From positions 1 through 32,528 of the forward strand of contig CAZLEF010000083.1 of the NCBI GenBank assembly GCA_964558465.1: a stretch of DNA of 32,528 nt, read 5' to 3'. The position numbers were made by a program, and so were the translations under genes. The first letter of the stretch is position 1; each line of letters starts with the position of its first letter. Origin of the DNA: JACJYC01 sp964558465 (GTDB taxonomy: Bacteria > Bacteroidota > Bacteroidia > Chitinophagales > Saprospiraceae). Shown in pieces: positions 1-7,402 of this stretch. The notes beneath the pieces were generated by a model that worked only from the letters and a program-made list of their open reading frames with translations, searched no databases and was not told the DNA's origin.

Positions 1-53
1 AAACAATCCAAACAATCCAAACAATCCAAACAATCCAAACAATCCAAACAATT
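1..53. repeat. Tandem repeat, 9-nt unit AAACAATCC
   Basis: Five perfect copies of AAACAATCC (1-45) followed by a decayed copy that runs into an AATTAATTAAT tract. The array may continue upstream of the window. It ends about 15 nt before the acetyltransferase start codon, so it fills the region where the promoter or leader of that gene would lie. Confidence 0.95.
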
Positions 54-68
54 AATTAATGGATTAAT

Positions 69-653
69 ATGAAAATAAAGGCCTTAAAGGGGCGGGAAGC
101 AGAGGCGTATATCGAGGCGCTGGGCCGGCTCCGGATTGAGGTGTTCCGGGACTGGCCTTACCTGTACGACGGCAATATGGACTACGAACGGGGTTACCTT
201 CAGACGTTTATCGAGTCTAAAGACAGTGTATTGGTGGTGGCGATAGACGGGGATGAAATCGTGGGCGCTTCGACCGGATTGCCTATGGAAACCGAAACTG
301 AAAACATAACCGGCCCTATGGCGAGGGCTGGTTTTCCGCCTGAATCCGTGTTTTATTTTGGGGAATCCGTTCTGAGGAAGGAATACAGGGGGTTGGGTGT
401 GGGCTTATCTTTTTTTGAATACCGAGAAGCCCATGCCCGTCAGTTGGACCGGTTCAGGTGGCTTGCATTTTGTGGTGTGGTCCGCCCGGATGAACACCCT
501 TTGCGGCCGGAGGGTTATATTCCGTTAGACCGGTTCTGGGAAAAACGGGGATTTGCACCCACGGATATTTTTGCCCAAATATCCTGGAAAGACCTGGATG
601 AAACAACGGAAACCTTGAAACCCTTGCGGTTTTGGACAAAGGAATTGGTGTAG
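69..653 (+). CDS. GNAT family N-acetyltransferase
   Basis: This 194-residue protein is probably a cytoplasmic acetyltransferase that moves the acetyl group of acetyl-CoA to an unknown amine. The acetyl-CoA binding motif A is visible around residues 98-122: a beta-strand with GES, then EYRGLGVG matching the R/Q-x-x-G-x-G/A pyrophosphate loop, then a helix. The C-terminal FWEKRGF segment matches the usual GNAT motif B region. Length is normal for a single-domain GNAT. There is no signal peptide. The ATG at 69 follows directly after an AT-rich tract and a 9-nt tandem repeat, and no Shine-Dalgarno sequence is seen. The substrate cannot be deduced from sequence or neighbours. Confidence 0.85.
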   Translation: MKIKALKGREAEAYIEALGRLRIEVFRDWPYLYDGNMDYERGYLQTFIESKDSVLVVAIDGDEIVGASTGLPMETETENITGPMARAGFPPESVFYFGESVLRKEYRGLGVGLSFFEYREAHARQLDRFRWLAFCGVVRPDEHPLRPEGYIPLDRFWEKRGFAPTDIFAQISWKDLDETTETLKPLRFWTKELV

Positions 654-674
654 AAAGGAAAGTTCCTATTTTTG
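645..674 (+). promoter_or_regulatory. Bacteroidota-type promoter (TTG-N19-TATTTTTG)
   Basis: A TTG at 645-647 is followed after 19 nt by TATTTTTG at 667-674, a full match to the Bacteroidota sigma-ABfr consensus TTG-N17-23-TAnnTTTG. It lies at the very end of the acetyltransferase gene, 37 nt before the start codon at 712, and would transcribe the secreted protein gene separately. Confidence 0.6.
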
Positions 675-711
675 CAGTTTGAAACTATATAAAATAATAA
701 ACCTTTGATTT

Positions 712-1323
712 ATGAGAATGCTGAAAAAGACTGGTTTGCTATTGTTGGGAGGCGTTTTTAGCTTGCAACTGAATGCCCAGAGCGAAAAACTGCTGGATGC
801 GATCGCCCAGGAAACCTGCGATTGCATCAAGAAACAGGATGTATCAAAAATGACTGCCGAAGACCTTCAGGTTGAACTGGGGATCTGCATGATGGGCAGC
901 TTGGGTACCCACCAGAAAGAACTGGACGGCAACCTGGATATCTCCAGCCAGGAAGCCATGACTGCTTTTGGCGAGAAGGTTGGTATGAAAATGGTGGTGA
1001 AATGCCCGGAGCAAATGATGAAAATAGTTGCAACCACGGGTATCCCCGATGAAGCGGAGGAAGAAATCCTTGTGGTAGAGGGCAGTTTCAAACAAGTGGA
1101 AGGCACGGACCTGACTTATGTCGTGGTGGAAGAATCAGATGGAAGCCAGCAAAGGCTGCTCTGGCTGCGACCTTTCGAAGGGGAGGACTTGCTGAAAGCA
1201 AACGGCGCCGCGTTGAAAGGCAAAAGAATAGTCATTGAATATGTACCCATTGAATGTTATTCTTCCCAGGCGAAAAAATATGTGATTCGGAAGGAGATTA
1301 TTTCGGTGGCTTTGGCGAAGTGA
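712..1323 (+). CDS. Secreted protein of unknown function
   Basis: A 203-residue protein I do not recognise as a named family. Residues 1-22 form a signal peptide: basic start (RMLKK), a leucine/glycine-rich core, and a LNAQ cleavage-like end common in Bacteroidota. The mature N-terminal half is helical and has a CDC pair (ETCDCIKK), further cysteines around GICMM and in KCPEQ, and an amphipathic helix. The C-terminal half is beta-rich (VVEGSFKQVEG, LTYVVVEES, RIVIEYVP). It probably acts in the periplasm or at the cell surface. A good Bacteroidota promoter lies 37 nt upstream. A start at the second Met (718) is equally possible and would not affect the signal peptide. Confidence 0.75.
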   Translation: MRMLKKTGLLLLGGVFSLQLNAQSEKLLDAIAQETCDCIKKQDVSKMTAEDLQVELGICMMGSLGTHQKELDGNLDISSQEAMTAFGEKVGMKMVVKCPEQMMKIVATTGIPDEAEEEILVVEGSFKQVEGTDLTYVVVEESDGSQQRLLWLRPFEGEDLLKANGAALKGKRIVIEYVPIECYSSQAKKYVIRKEIISVALAK

Positions 1324-1367
1324 GAGAAGTGAGAGAGTGAGAGAGTGAGAGAGTGAGAGAGTGAGAT
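1321..1367. repeat. Tandem repeat, 8-nt unit GTGAGAGA
   Basis: About five copies of GTGAGAGA begin at the stop codon of the preceding gene, followed by a pyrimidine-rich ATCTCCCCTCTCCCCTCAC stretch that is a partial reverse complement, so the transcript could fold into an imperfect hairpin. The rest of the 1324-1487 gap shows no gene. Confidence 0.85.
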
Positions 1368-1487
1368 CTCCCCTCTCCCCTCACGGTCATCCAGAAGTTC
1401 ATTAAACTAAATCCGGTTTAAGAGATCACCCCGACTGGCGAAACACACATTTCTTAATTCAATCTATTTATTTACAACATTTTAGAA

Positions 1488-1871
1488 ATGAAGCGCAGCG
1501 GAATTTTTCAAACTATTTTCATTGTTGTTGGTCTGTTTGTTTCCGGGTGTATTTCAGATGCCAAAAAACTGGATCCGTCATTATTGACTGGCCGCTGGGA
1601 TGTCCGGGAAGCTTTGAGGAATGGGCAATCCACGGGTACGCTGGACCAGCTTTTTTTTGAATTTTTTGAAGACGGTACCATGCGGACCAACCTGCCGAGC
1701 ATGGAATCAGCCACCTATGTGGTGGAGGGCGACCTCATCAAACAAAGGGAAAGCCCTGTCCAGGCGGATTATACCATTGTGACGTTAAACGATTCTTTGC
1801 TGGTGCTCACGACGACCATCAGCAATTATCCGTTCAAGTTCACCATGACCAGAGCCGTAATGGAGAAATAG
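1488..1871 (+). CDS. Small lipoprotein, lipocalin-like
   Basis: A 127-residue predicted lipoprotein. The N-terminus has two basic residues, a hydrophobic stretch and the lipobox FVSGC, placing the lipidated cysteine at residue 21. The mature part begins with LTGRWDVREALRNG and continues with alternating beta-strands (FFEFFEDGTMRT, ATYVVEGDLIKQ, TIVTLNDSLLVLTTT). This matches the layout of the short lipocalin-like proteins common in Bacteroidota, in which a GxW motif opens a small beta-barrel. The ligand is unknown. The gene stands alone, with repeat-bearing gaps on both sides. The family call rests on the GxW opening and strand pattern only. Confidence 0.7.
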   Translation: MKRSGIFQTIFIVVGLFVSGCISDAKKLDPSLLTGRWDVREALRNGQSTGTLDQLFFEFFEDGTMRTNLPSMESATYVVEGDLIKQRESPVQADYTIVTLNDSLLVLTTTISNYPFKFTMTRAVMEK

Positions 1872-1983
1872 CCTGAAAGCTGACTTTTGCGGTTTATTTT
1901 TTGGAGGCAATGCCTGAAACGGCGTAAATTGTGGGATAGATTTGAATATTGTTTGGCGTCAACCTGAGGTTTTAATCCGGATG

Positions 1984-2034
1984 ACTTGGAGACGAGGAGA
2001 CTTGGAGACGAGGAGACGAGGAGACTTGGAGATG
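1984..2034. repeat. Imperfect tandem repeat built from GGAGAC
   Basis: Alternating ACTTGGAG and ACGAGGAG blocks (about six units, period about 8 nt) in the gap 1872-2093. No gene is seen in this gap, and no convincing promoter for the downstream gene. Confidence 0.8.
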
Positions 2035-2093
2035 GGGTGTCTTCAGATCTTTAATCTAAAGTTGTCGACCCTAAAGTAAATAATATCACCCTT

Positions 2094-3539
2094 ATGCGCC
2101 GGCTGCTGCTTGTTTTAATATCCACTTTTGTCATCGGGCAAATTGCGTCCGGGTTGGATGCGAGTATTTCCTATGCGGTTTTCAAAAGCGCCGAACGGCC
2201 CTATATCGAGGTATACCTGCATGTTGCGGGGCCGACCAGCACGTTTGCCAAAACCCGGGATTCCCTTTATCAGGCGAATATCGAAGTGCTCATTCTGTTT
2301 GAACGGGATAGCCAGATCGTGAAATTCGATAAATTTCAGTTGAGCAGCCCATTGTCGGCAAAGGCTATAGATTTTGTTGATCTCAAACGTTATGCGCTCG
2401 ACAACGGGACCTACAACCTTACGGTCGAATTATCGGATCTGCACCGCAAAGGGAACGCCAGGACCTATCAGACGATCGTGGAGGTCAGTTTTATGGGGCA
2501 ATCCCTTGAACAATCGGATATTGCCCTGTTGGCCAGGCTTGAAAAAAGCGAAATGCCGTCGCCTTTTTTGAAGAATGGGTTTTATATGGAACCCGCCCCG
2601 TATAATTTCCTTGGCAAAGGCGTCGACAAACTCTCGTTTTACCAGGAAATCTACCATTCCGACCGGTTCATGACCGAAGATTTTGTGGTTTCTTATTCCA
2701 TTGAAGCCGTTCAAAAAGGGGAACCTAAAATCGTATTGATCGGACATAAAAAGTTGAAACCCGCCGAAGTATTACCGGTATTAATGCAGGTGGATATTTC
2801 CAAAATACCTTCCGGCAACTATTTTCTCGCCCTGGAGGTTCGCGACCGGTATAAAAAGCTCCTCAGCCGCAAAATGGTGTTCTTTCAGCGCAGCAATCCT
2901 TATCTGTGGCAAACCCCCGAAGCGCTTGCGGAAACGGATATCAGCCAGGAATTTGTGCAAAAGCTCAGTCCGGAGGACGTGAAATTCAGCCTTCGGGCAC
3001 TGGGCCCCAAAATTCCGCAAACCGACGTCGAAGCGGTCAACCTGATGCTTCAAACGGACAGTGTAAACGCCCAGCGCATGTACCTGTTCACCTATTGGGC
3101 GCAGCGTTACCCGGCCAACCCCGAGCAAGGTTACAAAACCTATATGGAGGTGGCCAAAGCCGTCGATAAGCTCTTCGAATCCGGCTTCCGGTACGGCTTC
3201 GAAACAGACCGCGGGTACGTTTTTCTAAAATATGGCCGCCCGGACGATATCGAGGACCAGGAGGAAGAACCCAGTGCACCGCCTTACGAGATCTGGACTT
3301 ACAACAGTTTCCCTGCAACGGGCCAAACTAACGTGAAGTTCATTTTCTACAACCGCTCCCTTTCCCCAGGCGATTACCGGCTCCTGCATTCCAGCGCCAG
3401 GGGCGAACTCAATAATCCTCAATGGCAGCAGGAGCTTTACCGGAACGCCCTTGGTGAAAATCAGGCAGGCGATTTCCTGGACGGCCTGGATGCAGCCGGG
3501 GGGCTTAACCGGAATGCGGGCAGGTTGTGGAAGAACTGA
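2094..3539 (+). CDS. GWxTD domain-containing exported protein
   Basis: A 481-residue protein with an N-terminal signal peptide (MRRLLLVLISTFVIGQIASG). Residues 25-265 are beta-rich and resemble the immunoglobulin-like N-terminal region usual in this family. Residues 325-430 carry the GWxTD domain, with the signature GFETDRGYVFLKYGRPDDIE at about 368-387, followed by YEIWTYNSF and FIFYNR. The second signature position is Phe rather than Trp. GWxTD proteins are typical of Bacteroidota; their biochemical role is not established and some occur near gliding or secretion genes. The gene here stands alone. The start is chosen because it gives a clean signal peptide. Confidence 0.85.
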   Translation: MRRLLLVLISTFVIGQIASGLDASISYAVFKSAERPYIEVYLHVAGPTSTFAKTRDSLYQANIEVLILFERDSQIVKFDKFQLSSPLSAKAIDFVDLKRYALDNGTYNLTVELSDLHRKGNARTYQTIVEVSFMGQSLEQSDIALLARLEKSEMPSPFLKNGFYMEPAPYNFLGKGVDKLSFYQEIYHSDRFMTEDFVVSYSIEAVQKGEPKIVLIGHKKLKPAEVLPVLMQVDISKIPSGNYFLALEVRDRYKKLLSRKMVFFQRSNPYLWQTPEALAETDISQEFVQKLSPEDVKFSLRALGPKIPQTDVEAVNLMLQTDSVNAQRMYLFTYWAQRYPANPEQGYKTYMEVAKAVDKLFESGFRYGFETDRGYVFLKYGRPDDIEDQEEEPSAPPYEIWTYNSFPATGQTNVKFIFYNRSLSPGDYRLLHSSARGELNNPQWQQELYRNALGENQAGDFLDGLDAAGGLNRNAGRLWKN

Positions 3540-3572
3540 TTGGATTCCGGAGGATTTTGGGTGGGGTTTGAC

Positions 3573-3657
3573 TTTTTTACCACTGAGGACACTTAGAAAC
3601 ACTAAGGCGCCTTAATGATGATCTTAGTGATCTCAGTGATCTTTGTGGTAAAAAAAA
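3573..3657. repeat. Imperfect inverted repeat centred on GGCGCC
   Basis: The left arm runs from a T-tract through TACCAC, TGAGGACACTTAG and ACACTAAGGC. The right arm reads back as GCCTTAATGATGATCTTAGTG, CTCAGTGATC, TTTGTGGTA and an A-tract. The arms pair except for about 9 extra bases on the right side and scattered mismatches. The dense CTTAGTG/CACTAAG content and poly-T/poly-A ends suggest a dispersed palindromic (REP or MITE-like) element. Its open right arm extends the downstream reading frame artificially. Confidence 0.75.
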
Positions 3658-3686
3658 ACTATCTTCCCGCCCTAACGTATTCCGCC

Positions 3687-4670
3687 ATGTCCAGAACCTT
3701 CAACTGGGGGATCATCGGCCCGGGAAAAATTGCGCACAAGTTTGCCCAGGACCTTGCCGGGTTGAATAACGCCCGCCTGCACGCCGTTGCCAGCCGGTCA
3801 AAAGACCGCGCCGAAGCATTTGCCCGGCAATACGGCGCAAACCACGCCTTCGGCAATTATGAGGAAATATTGACCTGCCCCGACCTGGATATCGTGTACG
3901 TCGCCACCCCGCATCCCGGGCATTTTGAAAATACGATGGCCTGCCTGGAAGCGGGTATTTCCGTTCTCTGCGAGAAGCCGCTAGCCATGAATTTGCGGGA
4001 GTCAGATGCTATGATCGCTGCGGCCCGGCGCCACAAGGTTTTTCTAATGGAAGCCATCTGGACCCGGTTTATGCCCAAAATCCATAAAATGCTGGAATGG
4101 ATTGAAGAAGGGGCAATCGGAGAAGTGGTTTCGGTAAAAGCGGATTTTGGATTCCCGGCAGCATTCGACCCGGAAAGCAGGCTTTACCACCCCGGTCTGG
4201 GCGGCGGCGCCCTGCTGGACATCGGTATTTACCCCGCCTTTCTGAACCTGTTGATCCTGGGGTATCCTGAAAAAATAACAGCGCTTGCCCATTTCAGTCC
4301 TACGGGCGTCGACGATGAAGTGGCTGCTTCCATGGTGTTTTCGACCGGTCAGATGGGGTATATCCATGCCACTATCCGCAATCGCACCAAAACGGAGGCT
4401 TTCATCCACGGAACGAAGGGAACGATCCACCTGCATCCGCACTGGTTTCGGCCTGGCAATCTTTCGCTGATCCGGGAAGGCGAACGGCCCGAAGATGTTT
4501 TTTTTGAATCCGGTTCCCACGGCTATCATTACGAAGCGGAAGAGTGTATGCGCTGCCTGAACCTTGGCAAAACGGAGAGCGATCTCCTGCCCTTGTCTTT
4601 CAGCCGTGACCTGACTCGACTGCTGGATGCGATCCGGGGAGAGATTGGGTTGGTGTATCCGAATCTATAG
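3687..4670 (+). CDS. Gfo/Idh/MocA family oxidoreductase
   Basis: A 327-residue NAD(P)-dependent oxidoreductase. The N-terminal Rossmann fold begins NWGIIGPGKIAHKFAQDL, with the GxGxxA-type dinucleotide loop at 11-16. The family's conserved YVATPHPGH strand-loop (about 71-79) and EKP motif (96-98) are present. The C-terminal alpha/beta substrate domain has GGGALLDIGIYP. Members act on sugars, inositols or dihydrodiols in the cytoplasm; the closest overall look is to the trans-1,2-dihydrodiol dehydrogenase-like group, but the substrate is not certain. The ATG at 3687 is chosen over an in-frame upstream ATG at 3615 because residues encoded before it come from the inverted repeat and are not family-like. 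No operon partner. Confidence 0.88.
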   Translation: MSRTFNWGIIGPGKIAHKFAQDLAGLNNARLHAVASRSKDRAEAFARQYGANHAFGNYEEILTCPDLDIVYVATPHPGHFENTMACLEAGISVLCEKPLAMNLRESDAMIAAARRHKVFLMEAIWTRFMPKIHKMLEWIEEGAIGEVVSVKADFGFPAAFDPESRLYHPGLGGGALLDIGIYPAFLNLLILGYPEKITALAHFSPTGVDDEVAASMVFSTGQMGYIHATIRNRTKTEAFIHGTKGTIHLHPHWFRPGNLSLIREGERPEDVFFESGSHGYHYEAEECMRCLNLGKTESDLLPLSFSRDLTRLLDAIRGEIGLVYPNL

Positions 4671-5201
4671 TTGTCCGTTGCTGAGAACTGAGCGAATCTG
4701 AATTCCAGTGGTCAGTTGTCAGTCCGGCACTTCGTAGTTGGCCGCGATGCCGGGAGGGAAAGAAGGTAACTTGAGTCGCTTTCGGCGTGGATAAGCCCCA
4801 TCGGGGCATCATCAAAAGCTTGAGGCATGTTAGGCCTGAGCAAGCCCCATCTGGGCAACCTCCATTAGATTATGGTCCTTCGCTGAAATAAGGCAAAACT
4901 TATACGGCAATCGAGGGACGATTGAGAGGGGCGGTCGGCGGCCCTTTATTAGTAATATACCAAATAGAATTATGGGTGGGGGAAAAAAGCCCGCCCTTCC
5001 ACCACCACTCTCGGGTATGCGTAAAGAGCCCTTTTCAGAGCCGTTTTGTCCGGTTCTGGCGCGCGCGAGAAAAAATATTGTTTTGCTCAATGGGATTTGA
5101 AATACGAAGCAAATATAAACAATATAATTTAATAATAAAAATTTACAACTAATTTTTTTATTAAAATATTTAACCGCCAAAAAGTCCATGCCCTTTCCCG
5201 C
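4671..5201. other. Gene-free spacer with hairpin motifs and an AT-rich tract
   Basis: No convincing gene. It contains a perfect small hairpin GCCCCATCGGGGC (4795-4807), a related copy GCCCCATCTGGGC (4844-4856) in the same orientation 49 bp on, and an imperfect stem (GCTTGAGGC / GGCCTGAGCAAGC) between them. Positions 5085-5175 are strongly AT-rich (runs such as AATATAATTTAATAATAAAAA), in contrast with the surrounding GC-rich DNA. Short reading frames here have no recognisable protein character. This could be a degraded mobile element or a regulatory region. Confidence 0.5.
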
Positions 5202-5230
5202 TTGATCCTCCCGGAGTTTCGTTACATTTA
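5202..5230 (+). promoter_or_regulatory. Promoter giving a near-leaderless transcript
   Basis: TTG at 5202-5204, an 18-nt spacer, and TACATTTA at 5223-5230, one base from the Bacteroidota TAnnTTTG element. Transcription would begin about at the ATG of the next gene (5235), so the mRNA would have little or no leader. It also argues against the alternative in-frame TTG start at 5202, which would be the promoter's own -33 element. Confidence 0.5.
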
Positions 5231-5234
5231 CCCA

Positions 5235-5807
5235 ATGAAAAAAGAGCTGAAACTACTGACCGGGTACCTCGACCACGCCAATATTCCCTACCGCATCGAA
5301 CAGCCCCTGGAGGGTTCGAGCCTCGAAAACGTGGTCTGGCAGGAAGCCGAAAAAACCATCCGCGTCAGTGATTACAATATCGCCTGGTCGCCCGAAAAAG
5401 GGATACTGGCCTGGATGGAAGACGATAATTATATTTATTACTGCCTGAAAATGTCAGACGGGCGTCAGGAGATCTATTCCTGGATACCTGAAAGTCATAA
5501 CCTCTTTTTCGGTGTTTTTGTGCAGTTGATCACCTGGATCGGCGAATACCTCCTGTTGGTGTACAAGGAAAAACATGAAACTTATATCTGTTCGATCAAG
5601 GATGGAGCGGTGAAATTTCAACATTATCACGGCGACGATATCGCCATTTTGCAAAACCGGATCTGTTACCGGAGTTACCGCGAACCCGACCATGTGTTCC
5701 AGGTGAGTATCCCGGATCTGGCGCCCTTGCCGGTGACCACCCGGGAAGCATTGTCAGAGCAAGGGATTGTGCTGCACCATACGGAATTTACAAATTTCTA
5801 CGAGTAA
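5235..5807 (+). CDS. Hypothetical protein, cytoplasmic
   Basis: A 190-residue protein without a signal peptide or membrane segment. I do not recognise the family. It begins MKKELKLLTGYLDHANIPYR, is rich in aromatic residues and short beta-strands (ILAWMEDDNYIYYCLKM, YLLLVYKEKHETYICSI), and ends with LHHTEFTNFYE. The regular strand pattern with repeated W/Y and turn residues suggests an all-beta or alpha+beta fold. The ATG at 5235 is chosen because the preceding codons overlap a promoter-like sequence. It faces the esterase gene convergently, separated by a strong hairpin. Confidence 0.65.
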   Translation: MKKELKLLTGYLDHANIPYRIEQPLEGSSLENVVWQEAEKTIRVSDYNIAWSPEKGILAWMEDDNYIYYCLKMSDGRQEIYSWIPESHNLFFGVFVQLITWIGEYLLLVYKEKHETYICSIKDGAVKFQHYHGDDIAILQNRICYRSYREPDHVFQVSIPDLAPLPVTTREALSEQGIVLHHTEFTNFYE

Positions 5808-5828
5808 TTGTATTGATGCGATTGGTTC

Positions 5829-5880
5829 GATTGAAACGAATGATCCGATTTACTTTCAAATCGAATCATTCGTTTCAATC
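5829..5880. terminator. Long hairpin between convergent genes
   Basis: Perfect 16-bp arms (5829-5844 and 5865-5880, GATTGAAACGAATGAT) enclose a second 6-bp stem (CGATTT/AAATCG) with a 6-nt loop, separated by one mismatch. It lies between the stops of a plus and a minus gene, which fits a bidirectional transcription end, although neither side has a long T-tract. Confidence 0.65.
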
Positions 5881-5895
5881 TATCATTCGAATCAA

Positions 5896-7299
5896 TTATT
5901 TAACAATGACCACCTGCTGGCTGCCCAGCAATTTTCCTCCGTCATACAGGTGAAAGAGATAAATGCCGGGTCTCAGGATGCTGGTATCCCAGGATTGTCC
6001 GGACAGGTAAGTGGGCGGTTGCACGGCCTTCCCGTCCAGGGTATACACGAGGAGCCGGGGCGCCGTCAGGATAGTGGAACCCGATTCGAGGTACAGGACG
6101 CTGTCTGCCGGGTTGGGGCTGAGCCTGAACGCCGGTTGTTCCGGTTCGGTGGAGGAGGTCGGCCCGGCGCCGGCGAACAGCCATTGGTAGGCCGCCGGAA
6201 ATTCGCGCGACCAGTACCATTCGCTGTGGGCGCCGTCGGGGTGGACGGTGATCTTGAGCTCATCCTGGCCGAAACCTTCGTTTTGCAGGGTACTGTTCAT
6301 GTTGTACAGGTCGCTTGCCATGGAAGAACTTTCATTTTGGCCGGCCATCAGGTAAATCCGCATATTCGCCTCTTTGCCGGTCTGGTCCACATGCTCGTAG
6401 GCCTCAGAAGAAAACCAAAAGGAGGGCGAAAATATGCCGGCTTTCCCAAATACATCCTGATGTTCGATGGCCCCGTACATGGAGACCAGTCCGCCGAGTG
6501 AAGAACCCATGATCCCGGTATATTCCCGTTGGGGGCGGGTGCGGTAATTGGCGTCGATATATGGTTTGAGGGTTTCGACAATAAAATCGATATAGAGGTC
6601 GCCCTGGCCGCCTCCGTATTGGGGGTTGGGCCAGGGGGTCAGTTCGTTGATCCGCTCGCCGCCTCCGTTGTCGATGGCGACCACAATGATGCCCGGGTCG
6701 CCGTTGGCGAATAATTCGTTGAGGGATTCGTCCACTTCCCATTCACCTGAAAAACTGGTGGCAACGTCAAAAATATTCTGCCCGTCGTGCATATACAAAA
6801 CGGGGTAATATTTGTTGCTCTCCTGGTAATCAGGGGGCAAATAAAGCCAGATCCGGCGGTTGCGATTCAATTGAGGCATATAAAAATCCTGACTGACGAT
6901 GGATACGTTGGCGGCATAACTGTGGTTGCTGCCGCCGATGTCTTCCCAACTCGCAACGGTCAGCGTCAAAGTCTGTTCTCCGCCTGGGTACTGGTAGGTC
7001 CGGTTGGGCAGGTAACCGCCGTTGGCGTTGCCCTCCACGGTGTCCCAGTTGCCGCGGGTAAACTTGAATTCCACCGTACCCGGAGCGGGGTTGAGGGTGG
7101 CGGTCAGTACGCCGTCGCTGCCGGCAACCAGTTTGTAAGCAGGATCCCCGGGGTTCCAGTTGTTGAAATTGCCGACAACATAAATGCTGGAATTGGCAGG
7201 TGTGGTCGGGGGCAATGCGGTGACCCGGATATGCAGTTGGGCCCATACCAGGGCGGGAAATAGCAGACAAAGGGATAACAAGGAAAAGAGGCGACGCAT
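5896..7299 (-). CDS. Secreted esterase (Fes/esterase D type) with starch-binding-like and T9SS domains
   Basis: A 467-residue exported hydrolase. Residues 1-20 are a signal peptide ending VWAQ. Residues 22-118 resemble a CBM20/AMPK-type glycan-binding domain (IYVVGNFNNWNPGD, then FKFTRGNWDTVEGN). Residues 135-375 form an alpha/beta-hydrolase of the esterase D family: WLYLPPDY, YMHDGQNIFD, and the nucleophile elbow GSSLG with Ser267; His358 in HPDGAHSEWYW is the likely catalytic histidine. Residues 391-467 (FRLSPNPADSVLYLES to the end) are a T9SS type A sorting domain, so the enzyme should be exported across the outer membrane and attached or released. The family includes feruloyl, acetyl-xylan and siderophore esterases; the substrate here is unknown, but the binding domain points to a polysaccharide. 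A promoter element is present upstream. Confidence 0.88.
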   Translation of the reverse strand: MRRLFSLLSLCLLFPALVWAQLHIRVTALPPTTPANSSIYVVGNFNNWNPGDPAYKLVAGSDGVLTATLNPAPGTVEFKFTRGNWDTVEGNANGGYLPNRTYQYPGGEQTLTLTVASWEDIGGSNHSYAANVSIVSQDFYMPQLNRNRRIWLYLPPDYQESNKYYPVLYMHDGQNIFDVATSFSGEWEVDESLNELFANGDPGIIVVAIDNGGGERINELTPWPNPQYGGGQGDLYIDFIVETLKPYIDANYRTRPQREYTGIMGSSLGGLVSMYGAIEHQDVFGKAGIFSPSFWFSSEAYEHVDQTGKEANMRIYLMAGQNESSSMASDLYNMNSTLQNEGFGQDELKITVHPDGAHSEWYWSREFPAAYQWLFAGAGPTSSTEPEQPAFRLSPNPADSVLYLESGSTILTAPRLLVYTLDGKAVQPPTYLSGQSWDTSILRPGIYLFHLYDGGKLLGSQQVVIVK

Positions 7300-7315
7300 G
7301 TTCTGATTTTTTCTG

Positions 7316-7323
7316 CAAAGGTA
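7316..7323 (-). promoter_or_regulatory. -7 element TACCTTTG for the esterase gene
   Basis: A perfect TAnnTTTG element on the minus strand, 16 nt before the ATG. No TTG is seen at the expected -33 distance. The predicted leader is only about 10 nt. Confidence 0.55.
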
Positions 7324-7367
7324 GGGTTTTTAGTGGCAGTGCTTTAGTGCAGGTCGCTTATTTTTGG

Positions 7368-7402
7368 CCAACTGTGAACTGCCAACTGTAGACTGCCAAC
7401 TA
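7368..7402. repeat. Short tandem repeat, 14-nt unit, overlapping the purB stop codon
   Basis: CCAACTGTGAACTG, CCAACTGTAGACTG and a partial CCAACTA lie head to tail. The last copy includes the three bases that form the purB TAG stop on the minus strand. Confidence 0.8.

Noticed and set aside
4830..5189. Minus-strand reading frame of 119 codons in the large spacer
   Set aside because: Composition changes abruptly with the AT-rich tract, no homology or domain pattern is visible, and no promoter or start signal supports it.
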